From contig NZ_CP017675.1 of assembly GCF_001870225.1 (NCBI RefSeq), forward strand, positions 1-64,000: a stretch of 64,000 nt of DNA, in the 5' to 3' direction. Source of the stretch: Gloeomargarita lithophora Alchichica-D10. Its GTDB lineage: Bacteria > Cyanobacteriota > Cyanobacteriia > Gloeomargaritales > Gloeomargaritaceae. The position numbers and the translations under genes are program-made. Below, piece by piece: positions 1-9,747 of the stretch. Every line of letters starts with the position of its first letter. Position 1 is the first letter of the stretch. Under the pieces are notes generated by a model that searched no databases, had not been told where the DNA came from, and was given only the letters and a program-made list of their open reading frames with translations.

Positions 1-2320
1 TAATTGATTTTGAGCAAGAACTTAAATAAGTTGCTTTTCTTGAGCGCAGTAATTTATCCAACTCTATATATTTTTTCTTAAAGTATTCGGCATCAAATCT
101 AAATAGTAAGTTTTCGTCTAAAACATAACTCAAACTTAATTCAACCGCTTCAAGCCCATCCATTAAGTGCTGATACCTCACAGCATCAAACGATCCCCCC
201 CTGCCCCCCTTATTAAGGGGGGTGGCGTTAGCCGGGGGGATCTCAAAAAAACTGAGTTGCTCCTTTTTGGCAAACTCAATAAAGGCTTCTGCAATGCCGT
301 CTTCCGTCAGTCCTTCGTGGTTGTACAAGTCATGATCCACAATCAGGTGACCATGCCCATCTTGCAGCAAATTCGATCCCCCTAAAACCCTCTTTTTAAG
401 GGAGGCTTCCGAACTACCCCCCTTTTTAAGGGAGGTTGGGGGGATCTCCGGCGGACTCGCCACCCGCCGCCATATTTTTTCGCCAGAATTGTCCTTGCCG
501 CTCTTTTGCATCGTCGCAAAAAAGATATTGTAGTCATCCCTGCGTGGGCAGAGTGCGCCCAGCTTCGGGTCATCATTCCACTTCTGCACAAACAGCACCG
601 AAGTCTTTGTGCCCGTGTGCGGCTTAAATGTATTGCCATGTAGTCCCACCACCGCCAAAATCCGACAGCGTTCCGCAATAAAATCGCGAATGTTCTTATC
701 CGATGAATTGTTAAACCGTCCTTGGGGCAACACAATCGCCATTCTGCCCCCTGGCTTCAAAAAGTCTAGGTTGCGCTCAATAAACAAAATGTCGCGCCCC
801 ACCTTGGTTTGCCACTTGCCATCTGGCTTCTTCGCCAAGTCATAGCGGGCAATCATGCGCGGTTCTTTAATATCTCCCGCAAAGGGCGGATTCGCCATCA
901 CCAGATCAAACTGAAACCGTTGATAGCTGGCTTTGTCTGCTCGCAGTTTCTTCAACCGATTAAACGCCGCATTGTAAGTCTCGCCCCAGTCCTCCTGTTG
1001 GATAATTTCATCCCACAGTTCAAAATCCAGCGTGTTCAAATGCAGCACATTTTGCTCACCATCCCCGGCAATCAGGTTCAGCGTCCGCGCCACCCGCACC
1101 GCCTTTTCATCAAAATCGATCGAAAATACTTTGCTCTTCACATACTCATCGCACTCTGGCGGCTTCACCTCGGCAGTGAACAAATGGCTTTTCTCTAGCC
1201 CCTGATCCGCCAAAATATTCTGCCACACATGAAACATCGTATGCACTGGAAACCCCGAAGACCCCGCCGCCGTGTCGATCATGTACTCATCCTCCTTTGG
1301 GTTGAGCATCTTCACACACATATCAATCACATAACGCGGCGTGAAATATTGTCCCTTATCGCCCTTGCTACTTTGGTTGATCAAATACTCAAACGCTTCA
1401 TCAATAACATCCAGATTGGAGTTGAACAACTTCACATTCTCCAACGACGACACGCAAACCGACAAATGAGATGGCGTAAGGCTAATTTTGGCTCCTTCAC
1501 TAAACACACCCTGCCACTTTTGTTTAGCTTTGTCGAATAAATCCTGAATCTTGGTTCTCAGAGCCGCTTCCGTCTGTCCCGTATTGCGAAACTCTAGAGA
1601 ACGGGTTTTACGGCGGTTGCCCTGCCCAGAATACCATTCATCATAGAGCTTGGTAAAAATCAACTTAAACAACTCCTCAAACACATCCACCCCAGCATTT
1701 GCCAACACCTCATCTTCCATCTCTTCGATCAAGGTTTTGAGGGATTTGTTCTCCTTCACTAATTTGTCATTGGCGATCAAGTCTTCCAGCGTAAACTTAA
1801 TCTGGAGAATATCCGCTAGGGTTTGGTTGGCATGGGGCAGACCCGGAATATCTTCAAAGTAATTAGGGTCTTTGCGCTGGTAGTAGGAGATCTGATCGCC
1901 ATTTGTCCAGACAGCGATCGGCGCACCTGTGGCATTGCAATACGATCGCAACTGATCCTTGCCATCCTTCAGCTTTGGCTTCTTTAGCTCCACCAACATA
2001 TACACCGTGTTTGGACGGTCTTTGTCCATTACCACAATGTCTGCCCGCTTCACCTCCCGCCCAAAATTCACCCCATACTCAACTTGAAGGCGATCGAGGG
2101 AATAATGCAAGCGATTGGTCAAGACCCGTAGATATAACTGCCGAATCACCTCCTCTGGTGTAAGCTTAATTGCCTTCTGGCGCACCAGACAAATCGCATA
2201 GGGAACTTCGCCGCTTTTAGAGGGCTTTAGGGTGATTGCCTGCTCTAATTGCTCAATTTCAGCAGTTGTAAACTGAGACAGTTTATAGTTTGAGTCTTGG
2301 AGGATGTTGGCTAGTTTCAT
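1..2320 (-). CDS. Single-chain restriction-modification protein (nuclease + N6-adenine methylase + specificity region), C-terminus beyond window
   Basis: The reading frame opens with ATG at 2320 and stays open to base 1, so only the N-terminal 773 or so residues are present. Domains in order: an HSDR_N-like nuclease module with the PD-(D/E)XK pattern (ADIV at D94, then ELKK with E111 and K113); an N6-adenine methylase core with motif I as DTAAGSSGF (residues 349-357, a variant of the usual DPACGSGGF) and catalytic NPPF at 477-480; then a C-terminal part entering a target-recognition region (RFDAEYFKK) of the HsdS type. This fits a one-polypeptide enzyme that both cuts and methylates. Two palindromic inserts (375-446 and 192-242) lengthen the protein in frame by 24 and 17 residues. 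No separate hsdR or hsdS is visible on this side. The true stop and the DNA target are unknown. Confidence 0.85.
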   Translation of the reverse strand, partial: MKLANILQDSNYKLSQFTTAEIEQLEQAITLKPSKSGEVPYAICLVRQKAIKLTPEEVIRQLYLRVLTNRLHYSLDRLQVEYGVNFGREVKRADIVVMDKDRPNTVYMLVELKKPKLKDGKDQLRSYCNATGAPIAVWTNGDQISYYQRKDPNYFEDIPGLPHANQTLADILQIKFTLEDLIANDKLVKENKSLKTLIEEMEDEVLANAGVDVFEELFKLIFTKLYDEWYSGQGNRRKTRSLEFRNTGQTEAALRTKIQDLFDKAKQKWQGVFSEGAKISLTPSHLSVCVSSLENVKLFNSNLDVIDEAFEYLINQSSKGDKGQYFTPRYVIDMCVKMLNPKEDEYMIDTAAGSSGFPVHTMFHVWQNILADQGLEKSHLFTAEVKPPECDEYVKSKVFSIDFDEKAVRVARTLNLIAGDGEQNVLHLNTLDFELWDEIIQQEDWGETYNAAFNRLKKLRADKASYQRFQFDLVMANPPFAGDIKEPRMIARYDLAKKPDGKWQTKVGRDILFIERNLDFLKPGGRMAIVLPQGRFNNSSDKNIRDFIAERCRILAVVGLHGNTFKPHTGTKTSVLFVQKWNDDPKLGALCPRRDDYNIFFATMQKSGKDNSGEKIWRRVASPPEIPPTSLKKGGSSEASLKKRVLGGSNLLQDGHGHLIVDHDLYNHEGLTEDGIAEAFIEFAKKEQLSFFEIPPANATPLNKGGRGGSFDAVRYQHLMDGLEAVELSLSYVLDENLLFRFDAEYFKKKYIELDKLLRSRKATYLSSCSKSI
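192..242. repeat. 51-bp palindromic repeat inserted in frame in the methylase gene
   Basis: The segment starts GATCCCCCCC and ends GGGGGGATC, with an AT-rich centre flanked by C and G runs. It can fold into a long hairpin. Its length is 51 bp (17 codons), so the reading frame is kept. On the coding strand it reads as a Gly/Pro/Asn-rich peptide beginning EIPPANATPLNKGGQGG, which looks foreign to the surrounding methylase sequence. It is the shorter of two related inserts. Confidence 0.8.
375..446. repeat. 72-bp palindromic repeat inserted in frame in the methylase gene
   Basis: This second GATC-C-run / G-run-GATC palindrome is 72 bp long (24 codons) and contains two copies of a CTTTTTAAGGGAGG-like block. 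It adds a peptide starting EIPPTSLKKGGSSEASLKK. It is related to the 192-242 element and lies in the same gene, between the methylase core and the specificity region. Confidence 0.8.
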
Positions 2321-2563
2321 CAGGTGCTACAGGTCTATAAAAAAGCGTTATTGATTATAGAGTGTAGCGTCATTGTGGAAACCAACTGATAGGCTTTCTT
2401 AATGCCTTGATGGAAATTCACCAAAGGATAGGCTCTGCCAACCCGTGCCAAGAGACTTTGAGAAGCATTTCCTTCTCGGCAACTGCAAAGCGACTTAGTG
2501 CCCAATACTGGCAGATCGCTGTCAAAGGCCGTCCCCACTAAATATTTGCCGCATAACGACCAA
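2321..2563. other. Intergenic stretch without a confident gene
   Basis: These 243 bp separate the restriction-modification gene from gloA. An 81-residue frame on the minus strand (2335-2580) crosses it and overlaps the gloA end. I recognise no family in it and see no convincing ribosome binding site, so I do not call it a gene. Confidence 0.4.
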
Positions 2564-2995
2564 TTAACCTGTCGTTGCACCGCTCAACGTGGGATTATCC
2601 GCAGATTCGTGGCGACTGAGTTGGATCAGTTCGATTTTGTAACCCGTGGGGTCTTGCACAAAAGCAATCACCGTTGAACCATGCTTCATTGGCCCCGGTT
2701 CTCGGACGACTTGACCGCCTTTAGCTTTAATTTGCTCACACATTGTATAAATATCATCTACTCCCAGAGCAATGTGACCAAAGGCATCCCCCAGGTCATA
2801 TTCTGTTTGTCCCCAGTTGTAGGTGAGTTCAATCACCGTTTGGTTGGCTTCATCCCCATAGCCCACAAACGCCAGGGTAAATTCCCCGCCGGGGTAGTCC
2901 TGCCGCCGCAGGAGTTGCATTCCTAGGACATCGCAGTAAAACCGCAGGGACGCTTCCAAATCCCCAACTCTCAGCATGGTGTGCAACAGCCGCAT
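2564..2995 (-). CDS. gloA: Lactoylglutathione lyase (glyoxalase I)
   Basis: Glyoxalase I converts the hemithioacetal of methylglyoxal and glutathione to S-lactoylglutathione in the cytosol. The 143-residue protein matches the bacterial Ni-type enzyme. The metal ligands fall at the same positions as in E. coli GloA: His5, Glu56, His74 and Glu122. The start at 2995 (MRLLHTML) puts His5 in place; an upstream in-frame extension is not needed. The gene is the last of a probable operon behind rplM-rpsI-rpmE-DUF58, 37 bp after the DUF58 stop. Confidence 0.95.
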   Translation of the reverse strand: MRLLHTMLRVGDLEASLRFYCDVLGMQLLRRQDYPGGEFTLAFVGYGDEANQTVIELTYNWGQTEYDLGDAFGHIALGVDDIYTMCEQIKAKGGQVVREPGPMKHGSTVIAFVQDPTGYKIELIQLSRHESADNPTLSGATTG

Positions 2996-3032
2996 GATGT
3001 TCGCCTCCCACATCTCACCCCTATTATGGCGG

Positions 3033-4079
3033 TTAGAAGGGCACCAGTGCCAGGAGTTGCGCCGCAGATAGGTTGGGCAGACCCCCTGCAGAAAGGACAA
3101 TACAGCGATCCTGGGCGGTTAAATTCGGGGGGGTGGGGGCGGGCTGGGCGGAAAATTCTACCACCGCTAAAACCCGCAGGATCGCATCCAAATGACCCAA
3201 CCCCCGCCCCATTGCCGTCCGTTCGCCGGGGGTGACCAGTGCCACCGGGTACCCCCGTTGCAAAAGCTCTTGAGCCAAACCCGCACAGGTGCTCACCCCC
3301 TGTTCCAAGCGTTGGGGTTCCGTAGCCGCCGGTGCCACCGGATAAAAGTACAGGGTTAATTCCTCGCTGTCCTGGCGTTCCAAGTCCCGCAGTAACCAGG
3401 TGTCCCGCCGTGCCGAGGCTTTCCAGTGAATGCGGCGGGCATCATCGCCACTGCGAAAGTCCCGCAGGGAGAGAAATTCCCCATCGCCCCCGGCCTGAAT
3501 TTGGGGACGGGTACCTTGACCGACCAGGGACAAAAAACTCAAATTCGGCGGTTGCCCCAGGGATGGATAAACCAACACCGACACCGGTTCCCGCATGACC
3601 CGCACTTTGCAAAACAAATCAAAGGGAAACCGGGTGCTGATTTCATAGCCCTCCAGCATCCACCAACCCCGCCGGGGAAAGGTCACCCGATAACTGACCT
3701 GGGCTGTCCGGCGGGCATCCACCTTCAAAAAATAATTCTCCGGGCAGGTCACCCCCGGCAAACGGTCTGTAATGGTAATTGAAAAGGTGGGAATGCGCCG
3801 CTTTCGGTTCTCCACCTTGAGGGTTACGAGAGCCGGTGCCCCGGCAAAAATCTGGCCAGGAAACCCCCGCTCCACCACCACCCCCTTCATCACCTCCTCC
3901 GAAAGCACCCCGCTGGCAATCATCAGGCTCAGCAACATCCCGAAGAGCAGGTACAGCAGGTTATTGCCGGTGTTGAACGCCCCAATGCTCACCAGCACCG
4001 TCACACCGGTAAAAATACCCCCAATCCGGGTAAAGGTAAACCGGCGGGGCAGACCATGAAACCACCGGTGAAAATCCAT
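3033..4079 (-). CDS. DUF58 domain-containing membrane protein
   Basis: The 348-residue protein has two N-terminal hydrophobic segments (about residues 20-58, with [16 protein letters not shown]), an extracytoplasmic beta-rich region, and the DUF58 signature ([18 protein letters not shown]) near residues 205-225. DUF58 proteins often accompany MoxR ATPases and VWA proteins, but no MoxR gene is next to it here. It starts 9 bp after rpmE and is probably cotranscribed with the ribosomal protein genes. The function of the family is not established; a role in assembling envelope complexes is only inferred elsewhere. Confidence 0.88.
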   Translation of the reverse strand: MDFHRWFHGLPRRFTFTRIGGIFTGVTVLVSIGAFNTGNNLLYLLFGMLLSLMIASGVLSEEVMKGVVVERGFPGQIFAGAPALVTLKVENRKRRIPTFSITITDRLPGVTCPENYFLKVDARRTAQVSYRVTFPRRGWWMLEGYEISTRFPFDLFCKVRVMREPVSVLVYPSLGQPPNLSFLSLVGQGTRPQIQAGGDGEFLSLRDFRSGDDARRIHWKASARRDTWLLRDLERQDSEELTLYFYPVAPAATEPQRLEQGVSTCAGLAQELLQRGYPVALVTPGERTAMGRGLGHLDAILRVLAVVEFSAQPAPTPPNLTAQDRCIVLSAGGLPNLSAAQLLALVPF

Positions 4080-4088
4080 GAATTTGGG

Positions 4089-4370
4089 CTATTTTTTAGG
4101 GGTTGGCTTGGCTTGAGTCGTTTTACCGTCAGTGCCCGTTCCCTTGGGCTTCGCACCGGTGGCCGCCGATTTGCTGTACTTACGCATAAACCGTTCCACC
4201 CGCCCTTCCGTATCAATAATTTTTTGGGTGCCGGTGTAAAAAGGATGGTTTCCCGACCAAATATCCACCTGCAATTGGGGTTTGGTCGAACCAACGGTCA
4301 TCACCACCTCACCGTTGCAAAATACCTTGGCTTCCGGGTACCATTCGGGGTGAATTCCAGGCTTGGGCAT
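4089..4370 (-). CDS. rpmE: 50S ribosomal protein L31
   Basis: L31 bridges the large and small ribosomal subunits. The 93-residue protein has the cyanobacterial/plastid form: MPKPGIHPEWYPEAKVFCNGE at the N-terminus with a single cysteine, so the four-cysteine zinc site of some bacterial L31 proteins is absent. WSGNHPFYTGTQ is conserved. A Lys/Thr/Pro-rich tail (from about residue 70) extends the C-terminus. It lies 29 bp after rpsI in the rplM-rpsI-rpmE operon. Confidence 0.96.
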   Translation of the reverse strand: MPKPGIHPEWYPEAKVFCNGEVVMTVGSTKPQLQVDIWSGNHPFYTGTQKIIDTEGRVERFMRKYSKSAATGAKPKGTGTDGKTTQAKPTPKK

Positions 4371-4399
4371 GGGTTAGGCTCCTGTAATAAAAATTAAAA

Positions 4400-4798
4400 T
4401 TAACGCTTGGAGAACTGCGGGGCTTTGCGAGCCTTGCGTAACCCGTACTTGCGCCGCTCCTTGGCACGGGGGTCACGGGTGAGATAACCCTCAGCCTTCA
4501 AAGGTTGCCGATTTTCCGGGTCAAGCTGGCACAGGGCACGGGCGACCCCCAAACAAATGGCTTCCGCCTGACCGGTCAACCCACCCCCCTGGGCATTGAC
4601 CAAAATATCGTATTCATTCTCCAAACCCAAGGTTTCCAGGGGTGCCCTCACCGCTAACAAATAGGCGGGAATGGCCTGCAAATAATCCTGCCCCTCCCGG
4701 TCATTGATGGTTACTTTACCCTCCCCAGGACAAAGCCGCACCCGGGCAATTGCCGTTTTCCGCCGTCCCGTGCCCCAGTAGGTCACCCGTTCTGCCAT
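4400..4798 (-). CDS. rpsI: 30S ribosomal protein S9
   Basis: S9 binds 16S rRNA in the small-subunit head, and its C-terminal tail reaches the P-site tRNA. The 132-residue protein shows [14 protein letters not shown] near the N-terminus, the [13 protein letters not shown] block, and the hallmark basic tail ending QFSKR. It begins two bases after the rplM stop, so translation is probably coupled. Confidence 0.98.
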   Translation of the reverse strand: MAERVTYWGTGRRKTAIARVRLCPGEGKVTINDREGQDYLQAIPAYLLAVRAPLETLGLENEYDILVNAQGGGLTGQAEAICLGVARALCQLDPENRQPLKAEGYLTRDPRAKERRKYGLRKARKAPQFSKR

Positions 4799-4800
4799 GA

Positions 4801-5241
4801 TTATGCCGCCTCCAGTTGCATGACTTGTGGTTGTTGCGCCTCGTGGGGATGGTTCGGCCCCGGATAGACCCGCAATTTGGTAAATAATGACCGCCCCAGG
4901 CGATTTTTGGGCAACATTCCCCGCACCGCTTCCTCAATAATCCGTTCGGGGATGCGGGCATTGAGTTGGGCAAAGGTTTCCATCTTCATCCCCCCCGGTC
5001 GCCCGGAGTGCCGCCGGTATAGCTTCTGGGAACGCTTTTTGCCGGTGACTTCAATATCCTTGGCATTGACCACAATCACGTAGTCCCCCGTATCCAAAAA
5101 CGGGGTATAGATGGGCTTGTTTTTGCCCCGCAAAACCCGTGCCACCGCCGTCGCCAACCGTCCCAGGCGTTGACCCTTGGCATCTATGACATACCAGATC
5201 GGCTCTAGGGTCGCCATTGAAGGAGTGTGGGTGGTGTTCAT
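4801..5241 (-). CDS. rplM: 50S ribosomal protein L13
   Basis: L13 is an early assembly protein of the large subunit. The 146-residue protein contains [15 protein letters not shown], the [11 protein letters not shown] block and the [11 protein letters not shown] motif. It is the first gene of the rplM-rpsI-rpmE operon. An internal Met at residue 9 (MATLEP) is an alternative start. In many cyanobacteria rpoA-rplQ-truA precede it; here the upstream neighbour is psaD, separated by a terminator. Confidence 0.97.
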   Translation of the reverse strand: MNTTHTPSMATLEPIWYVIDAKGQRLGRLATAVARVLRGKNKPIYTPFLDTGDYVIVVNAKDIEVTGKKRSQKLYRRHSGRPGGMKMETFAQLNARIPERIIEEAVRGMLPKNRLGRSLFTKLRVYPGPNHPHEAQQPQVMQLEAA

Positions 5242-5347
5242 AGACTGCCCAGAAAATTTAACGTCACAATCTATAAATATACAGGATTGATTAGCCGTTA
5301 GGCAAGAAATTTTTCAGAATCTCTGCCCAGGGGATGGGCAATAGCCA

Positions 5348-5374
5348 CAAAAAACCACCCCAACCAGGGTGGCA
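5348..5374 (-). terminator. Rho-independent terminator downstream of psaD
   Basis: Read on the minus strand, CCACCC and GGGTGG (plus-strand 5367-5372 and 5355-5360) pair around a 6-nt loop and are followed at once by a run of six T. It lies about 40 bp after the psaD stop and would insulate the rplM operon from psaD transcription. Confidence 0.75.
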
Positions 5375-5410
5375 ATGCTGAAATTGAGAATTTAAGCGCA
5401 TTAAAACCAG

Positions 5411-5830
5411 CTAAACATCGTAGGGGGCTTGCCCAGAGAATTTGACCTTGGAAGGGTCGGGGTTTTCGCCAATCCGCCGGTCTTTTTTGCCGACGTAGGG
5501 ACGACCCGCATTGACTTTTTCCGAATAGACCCCATCGGCGGGGTGGATAAATTGAATTTCCCCGCTGGGATAAACCCGATAAATTTTGTAATCGGTTTTG
5601 AATTTGGTACGCAGTTGGGTACCCAAAGCCAGACATTGCTCCTTGCGCGCCAGGTAGAGCAGGTTATCCCCCTCCTGCATGGTGGCGGCACCGCCGGTGG
5701 GCATCTCAAACACTTGCTCTTTTTTGCTCGTCCAGGTGATGGCGTATTTCTCCTCAACTTCGGCCTTGCGGAGCAGACCGCCCGTACTGCCGCCAAAAAT
5801 TGGGGCTGGCGTTTCCAAATTTAGGGTCAT
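5411..5830 (-). CDS. psaD: Photosystem I reaction centre subunit II (PsaD)
   Basis: PsaD is a stromal/cytoplasmic-side subunit that docks ferredoxin and helps anchor PsaC. The 139-residue protein (start at 5830, [18 protein letters not shown]) has the typical cyanobacterial length and motifs: [45 protein letters not shown] and a C-terminus ending VKFSGQ. An in-frame extension upstream is not part of the family. It is monocistronic in appearance: 75 bp from clpB and followed by a terminator. Confidence 0.97.
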   Translation of the reverse strand: MTLNLETPAPIFGGSTGGLLRKAEVEEKYAITWTSKKEQVFEMPTGGAATMQEGDNLLYLARKEQCLALGTQLRTKFKTDYKIYRVYPSGEIQFIHPADGVYSEKVNAGRPYVGKKDRRIGENPDPSKVKFSGQAPYDV

Positions 5831-5905
5831 AGGGATACAACTATGAATGACTGGTTGGCAGTTTATCATCGTCTTGATGCCCAGGGATGCACCTGTGAAA
5901 AACCT

Positions 5906-8506
5906 TTACACTCGCTGGCAGGCCAACCGCTCCGCTACCACGTCCACCCGGATGGTATCGCCTTCTTGACAGGTACCTTTGAGCAATTCGCGCGCCAGCA
6001 GGGTTTCCAAATGCCGCTGGATCGCCCGTTTCAGAGGCCGTGCCCCATATACTGGGTCGTAGCCCACCTCGGCCAGGAAATCCACGGCGGTTTCGGTTAA
6101 CTCCAGGGTGATTTTTTGTTCTTGTAAACGTTTTTGCAACCGTTGCACTTGCAGGGTAACAATTTGCCGCAGTTGGGCTTTGGTTAAACTTTGGAAAATG
6201 ATGGTTTCATCAATGCGGTTGAGAAATTCGGGGCGGAAATTTTCCCGCAATACGGCCATCATCCGTGTGCGGAGTTCCTCATCTTTTTCCGGTTGTCCCG
6301 CCAGGTCAAGAATGTACTGGGAACCCAAATTGCTGGTCATAATAATCACCGTGTTTTTGAAATCCACCGTACGGCCTTGGGAATCGGTCAACCGCCCATC
6401 ATCGAGGATTTGCAACATGATATTAAACACATCCTCGTGGGCTTTTTCGATTTCATCAAATAAAATCACCGCATAGGGACGACGGCGAATTGCCTCGGTG
6501 AGTTGCCCGCCTTCTTCGTAGCCAATGTACCCCGGCGGGGCACCAATCAAACGGGCAACCGTATGCCGTTCCATATACTCGGACATATCAATCCGCACCA
6601 GCGCCGTTTCGCTATCAAATAGATACTCCGCCAGGGCTTTCGCCAATTCGGTTTTACCCACCCCCGTTGGCCCCAGGAAAATAAAGCTGGCGATGGGACG
6701 ATTCGGGTCAGAAAGCCCCGCCCGGGAACGCTGGATCGCCTCGGCCACCACCGTTACTGCCGCCTCTTGACCAATCACCCGCCGGTGCAGTTCATCTTCT
6801 AGGTGTAAAAGGCGTTCTTTTTCGGAAGCAACGAGTTTGGCGACCGGAATCCCCGTCCATTTGGCAATAATTTCGGCAATATCCCCCTCAATCACTTCCT
6901 CCCGCAATAAATTCACCCCGGAGGTTTGCAATTCCTGGAATTTTTGCTCCGTCATTTGCAATTTTTTTTCCAATTCGGTGCGTTTGCCATACTTCAAGGT
7001 AGCGGCACGGTTCAGGTCGTATTCCCGCTCCGCCTGTTGAATTTCCACATCAATTTGATCCAGGGATTCTTTAATTGCTTTACGTTGGTCAAGAATCTCT
7101 TTTTCCGCCTGCCATTGGGCGTTAAATTCCTGTTGTTTGGCTTTTAGTTCGGCCAACTCCCGCTCCAGTTTATTCACCCGTTCTTTGGAAGCTAAATTCT
7201 CTTCTTTTTGGAGGGACAAACGCTCCATTTCTAACTGGAGAATTTTCCGGTCAATCTCATCCAATTCTTCCGGTTTGGAGGTGGTTTCCATTTTCAGTTT
7301 GGCGGCGGCCTCATCCACCAAATCAATCGCCTTATCGGGTAAAAATCGGTCACTGATATAACGATTGGATAGGGTGGCGGCGGCAATCAAGGCCGAGTCG
7401 GAAATTTTCACATTATGGTGGGTTTCGTAACGGTCTTTCAATCCCCGTAGAATGGAAATGGTATCTTCTACGTTGGGTTCATGGACATACACCTGCTGAA
7501 ACCGCCGTTCTAAGGCCGCATCTTTTTCAATATATTTGCGATATTCATCTAACGTGGTGGCTCCAATACAACGCAATTCTCCCCGCGCCAGCATCGGTTT
7601 CAGCAAATTACCCGCATCCATCGCTCCTTCGGTGGCACCGGCTCCCACCACCGTATGAATTTCATCTATAAACAGGATAATTTGCCCTTCCGAATTGGTG
7701 ACTTCTTTGAGTACGGATTTTAATCGGTCTTCAAATTCGCCCCGGTATTTTGCCCCGGCAATCAAGGCCCCCATATCCAAACTAATCACCTGCCGATTTT
7801 GCAAAGATTCCGGTACATCACCACTGATGACTCGGCGGGCTAAACCTTCGACAATGGCGGTTTTCCCCACCCCCGGTTCCCCGATTAAGACGGGATTATT
7901 TTTGGTGCGCCGGGAGAGGATTTGGATCATGCGCCGAATTTCATCATCCCGACCGATCACCGGGTCAAGTTTCCCTTCGCTGGCTTGGCGGGTCAGGTCC
8001 CGACCGTACTTTTCTAGGGCTTCGTAATTGGCTTCGGCATTACGACTTTTCACGGTTTGACTCCCCCGAATCTGTTGAATGGTTTCCTTGAGTTTTTGAT
8101 CGCCACTAATCCCAAATTCCTGGAGTAATTTTTTGCCACAGCGGTCATCTTGACTGTAGGCCAAAAGTAAATGTTCTACGGCAATGAAATCATCTTTTAA
8201 CTGTTGCCGGTATTGCTCCGCCCGATCCAGGAGTTTATCCAGACTATTGCCAATATAAACCTGCCCATCCCCACCGGTGATTTTGGGGTTGCGGCGCACG
8301 AGTAGTTCCACCTTGTCCCGGAGTTGCTGGGGGTTGATATTTAGCCGTTGACAGATGCTATTGGCTAAGCCTTCGGCGTTGAGTAATGCGAATAGTAAAT
8401 GTTCGGATTCAATTTGTTGTTGTTGCTGTTGTTTGGTTGATTCCACCGCCTGCACAATGGCATTCCAGGCACTTTCCGTAAATTTATTGGGGTCATTGGG
8501 TTGCAT
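5906..8506 (-). CDS. clpB: ATP-dependent chaperone ClpB
   Basis: ClpB is a ring-forming AAA+ disaggregase that works with DnaK on heat-aggregated proteins. The 866-residue protein has the N-domain, a first AAA module with Walker A GEPGVGKT (209-216) and Walker B LFIDEIH, a long coiled-coil M-domain (about 400-530) and a second AAA module with GPTGVGKT and DEIEKAH. The length is that of full ClpB, and there is no IGF/L loop for ClpP binding, which separates it from ClpA/ClpC. A glutamine run (residues 26-31) near the N-terminus is a local oddity. Confidence 0.97.
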   Translation of the reverse strand: MQPNDPNKFTESAWNAIVQAVESTKQQQQQQIESEHLLFALLNAEGLANSICQRLNINPQQLRDKVELLVRRNPKITGGDGQVYIGNSLDKLLDRAEQYRQQLKDDFIAVEHLLLAYSQDDRCGKKLLQEFGISGDQKLKETIQQIRGSQTVKSRNAEANYEALEKYGRDLTRQASEGKLDPVIGRDDEIRRMIQILSRRTKNNPVLIGEPGVGKTAIVEGLARRVISGDVPESLQNRQVISLDMGALIAGAKYRGEFEDRLKSVLKEVTNSEGQIILFIDEIHTVVGAGATEGAMDAGNLLKPMLARGELRCIGATTLDEYRKYIEKDAALERRFQQVYVHEPNVEDTISILRGLKDRYETHHNVKISDSALIAAATLSNRYISDRFLPDKAIDLVDEAAAKLKMETTSKPEELDEIDRKILQLEMERLSLQKEENLASKERVNKLERELAELKAKQQEFNAQWQAEKEILDQRKAIKESLDQIDVEIQQAEREYDLNRAATLKYGKRTELEKKLQMTEQKFQELQTSGVNLLREEVIEGDIAEIIAKWTGIPVAKLVASEKERLLHLEDELHRRVIGQEAAVTVVAEAIQRSRAGLSDPNRPIASFIFLGPTGVGKTELAKALAEYLFDSETALVRIDMSEYMERHTVARLIGAPPGYIGYEEGGQLTEAIRRRPYAVILFDEIEKAHEDVFNIMLQILDDGRLTDSQGRTVDFKNTVIIMTSNLGSQYILDLAGQPEKDEELRTRMMAVLRENFRPEFLNRIDETIIFQSLTKAQLRQIVTLQVQRLQKRLQEQKITLELTETAVDFLAEVGYDPVYGARPLKRAIQRHLETLLARELLKGTCQEGDTIRVDVVAERLACQRV

Positions 8507-8670
8507 GGGAAATTACCAGGAATGAATGGATTTTTAGGGCATCATTTATCAGTATAGAACGGGAATGTTGGCACTTCAGTACGGTCGTCCGTATTTTTTT
8601 AGGGTAATCTCCGCAACGGAACGGCACCTTTGCTGTGGTTAGAGTTGGGGTTGATGATAGGGTAACCGGC

Positions 8671-9648
8671 TTAATTGGCGCTCAGTTCTTGCCCTAATTC
8701 CTGGAGTTTTTGCTCGTACTGGGCTTGGGTAATGGCACCACTCTGGAGTTGTTGATGCAGTTCACTAATTTGGGCGGCGTGGGCTTGTTGTTGTTGATTG
8801 ATGAGGGCTTGATTTTTTTGGTATTGCTGTTCGCCTTCTTTGCGGGCTTGTTTGAAGGCGGTTTGTAGGGATTGGGCATCGAGTTTACCCCCGGAAGCAT
8901 AGTATTGGTTGGCGACTTTGCCAAACCCCCAGGTGGAGGCATAGGACAGGGACGCGCCCACCACACTCCCCCAGCCGGGGATGAATTTCACCGCATTACT
9001 AATGGCGATGCGAAACAGGGATACCCCCATGCCGCCGACCATGCCATCCCGCAGAAGTTCCGCATCCTTACGTTGGGTGGCATAGCCCCAGTAACGGCCA
9101 ATTTCCTCAATCATTTTTAGTTGAAAGGTCAAAACGGCAATATCCACCACCAACGCCACGCCGGGGATGGGAAACGCCCCCAGCACCGCTGTAAAAATGG
9201 CGTAGTTTTGGATCACCTGTTCGACTTGTTTATCCCGTTGGGTGGGGTCGCTAATCGGGGCAATGTTGGCGGGCAATAACGTACTGCGGGTGTCATTCAT
9301 CAACTGTTGCAGGAGGTCGGTTTTTTCGGTGGGAACGGCAAAGACCTGTTTAATCCGCGCCAGGACTTCCCGTTCTTCCACGGAGCGGTTGCGGTCGGCA
9401 CAGGCTAGGGCTAAAGCGGCGGCGTACACCTGCTCCCGGGCGGTGGGGGTGGTAATGTGGGCGAGTTCTGTCTCCAGGTCAATGTCTTGGCGCACCAAAT
9501 CCAGCAGGGATATGTCCGGGGGCAAGGCCAGGGTTTCGCAGGTTTCCAGGAGAATTTCTTCTTCCTCGGCGCGAAAAATGCCATCGGCGCGGGCCATAAA
9601 AATCAAAACCTTAATACTGGCCAGGGCTTCTTGGGGCGTTAAAGACAT
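8671..9648 (-). CDS. TerB-like / DUF697 membrane-associated protein with SHOCT-like tail
   Basis: The 325-residue protein has three recognisable parts. Residues 1-115 are helical and acidic and resemble TerB (KVLIFMARADGIFRAEEEEIL, then ACADRNRSVEEREVL). Residues about 145-245 are a DUF697-type hydrophobic region (AIFTAVLGAFPIPGVALVVDIAVLTFQLKMI, FIPGWGSVVG) of the sort linked to small GTPases and envelope stress proteins. The C-terminus is Gln-rich coiled coil ending in a SHOCT-like LHQQLQSGAITQAQYEQKL. It stands alone, divergent from the DUF3119 gene. Function unknown. Confidence 0.75.
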   Translation of the reverse strand: MSLTPQEALASIKVLIFMARADGIFRAEEEEILLETCETLALPPDISLLDLVRQDIDLETELAHITTPTAREQVYAAALALACADRNRSVEEREVLARIKQVFAVPTEKTDLLQQLMNDTRSTLLPANIAPISDPTQRDKQVEQVIQNYAIFTAVLGAFPIPGVALVVDIAVLTFQLKMIEEIGRYWGYATQRKDAELLRDGMVGGMGVSLFRIAISNAVKFIPGWGSVVGASLSYASTWGFGKVANQYYASGGKLDAQSLQTAFKQARKEGEQQYQKNQALINQQQQAHAAQISELHQQLQSGAITQAQYEQKLQELGQELSAN

Positions 9649-9747
9649 AGGAGTAGGCCGCCGGGGGGTTGCCTTTATTTTAGGGGTGGTGACGGTTTTG
9701 GCTACACTTTCTTTACAATTAAATTAAAATCCTTAGGCTTCCCTGCG

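Noticed and set aside
2335-2580. 81-codon minus-strand frame between the methylase gene and gloA
   Set aside because: It overlaps the gloA end, has no recognisable domain and no good ribosome binding site.
5296-5403. 36-codon minus-strand frame between psaD and rplM
   Set aside because: The psaD terminator hairpin lies inside it, so the composition comes from the terminator.
8580-8600. Hairpin TACGG/CCGTA followed by seven T on the plus strand
   Set aside because: It has the shape of a terminator, but no plus-strand gene ends there; both neighbours are on the minus strand.
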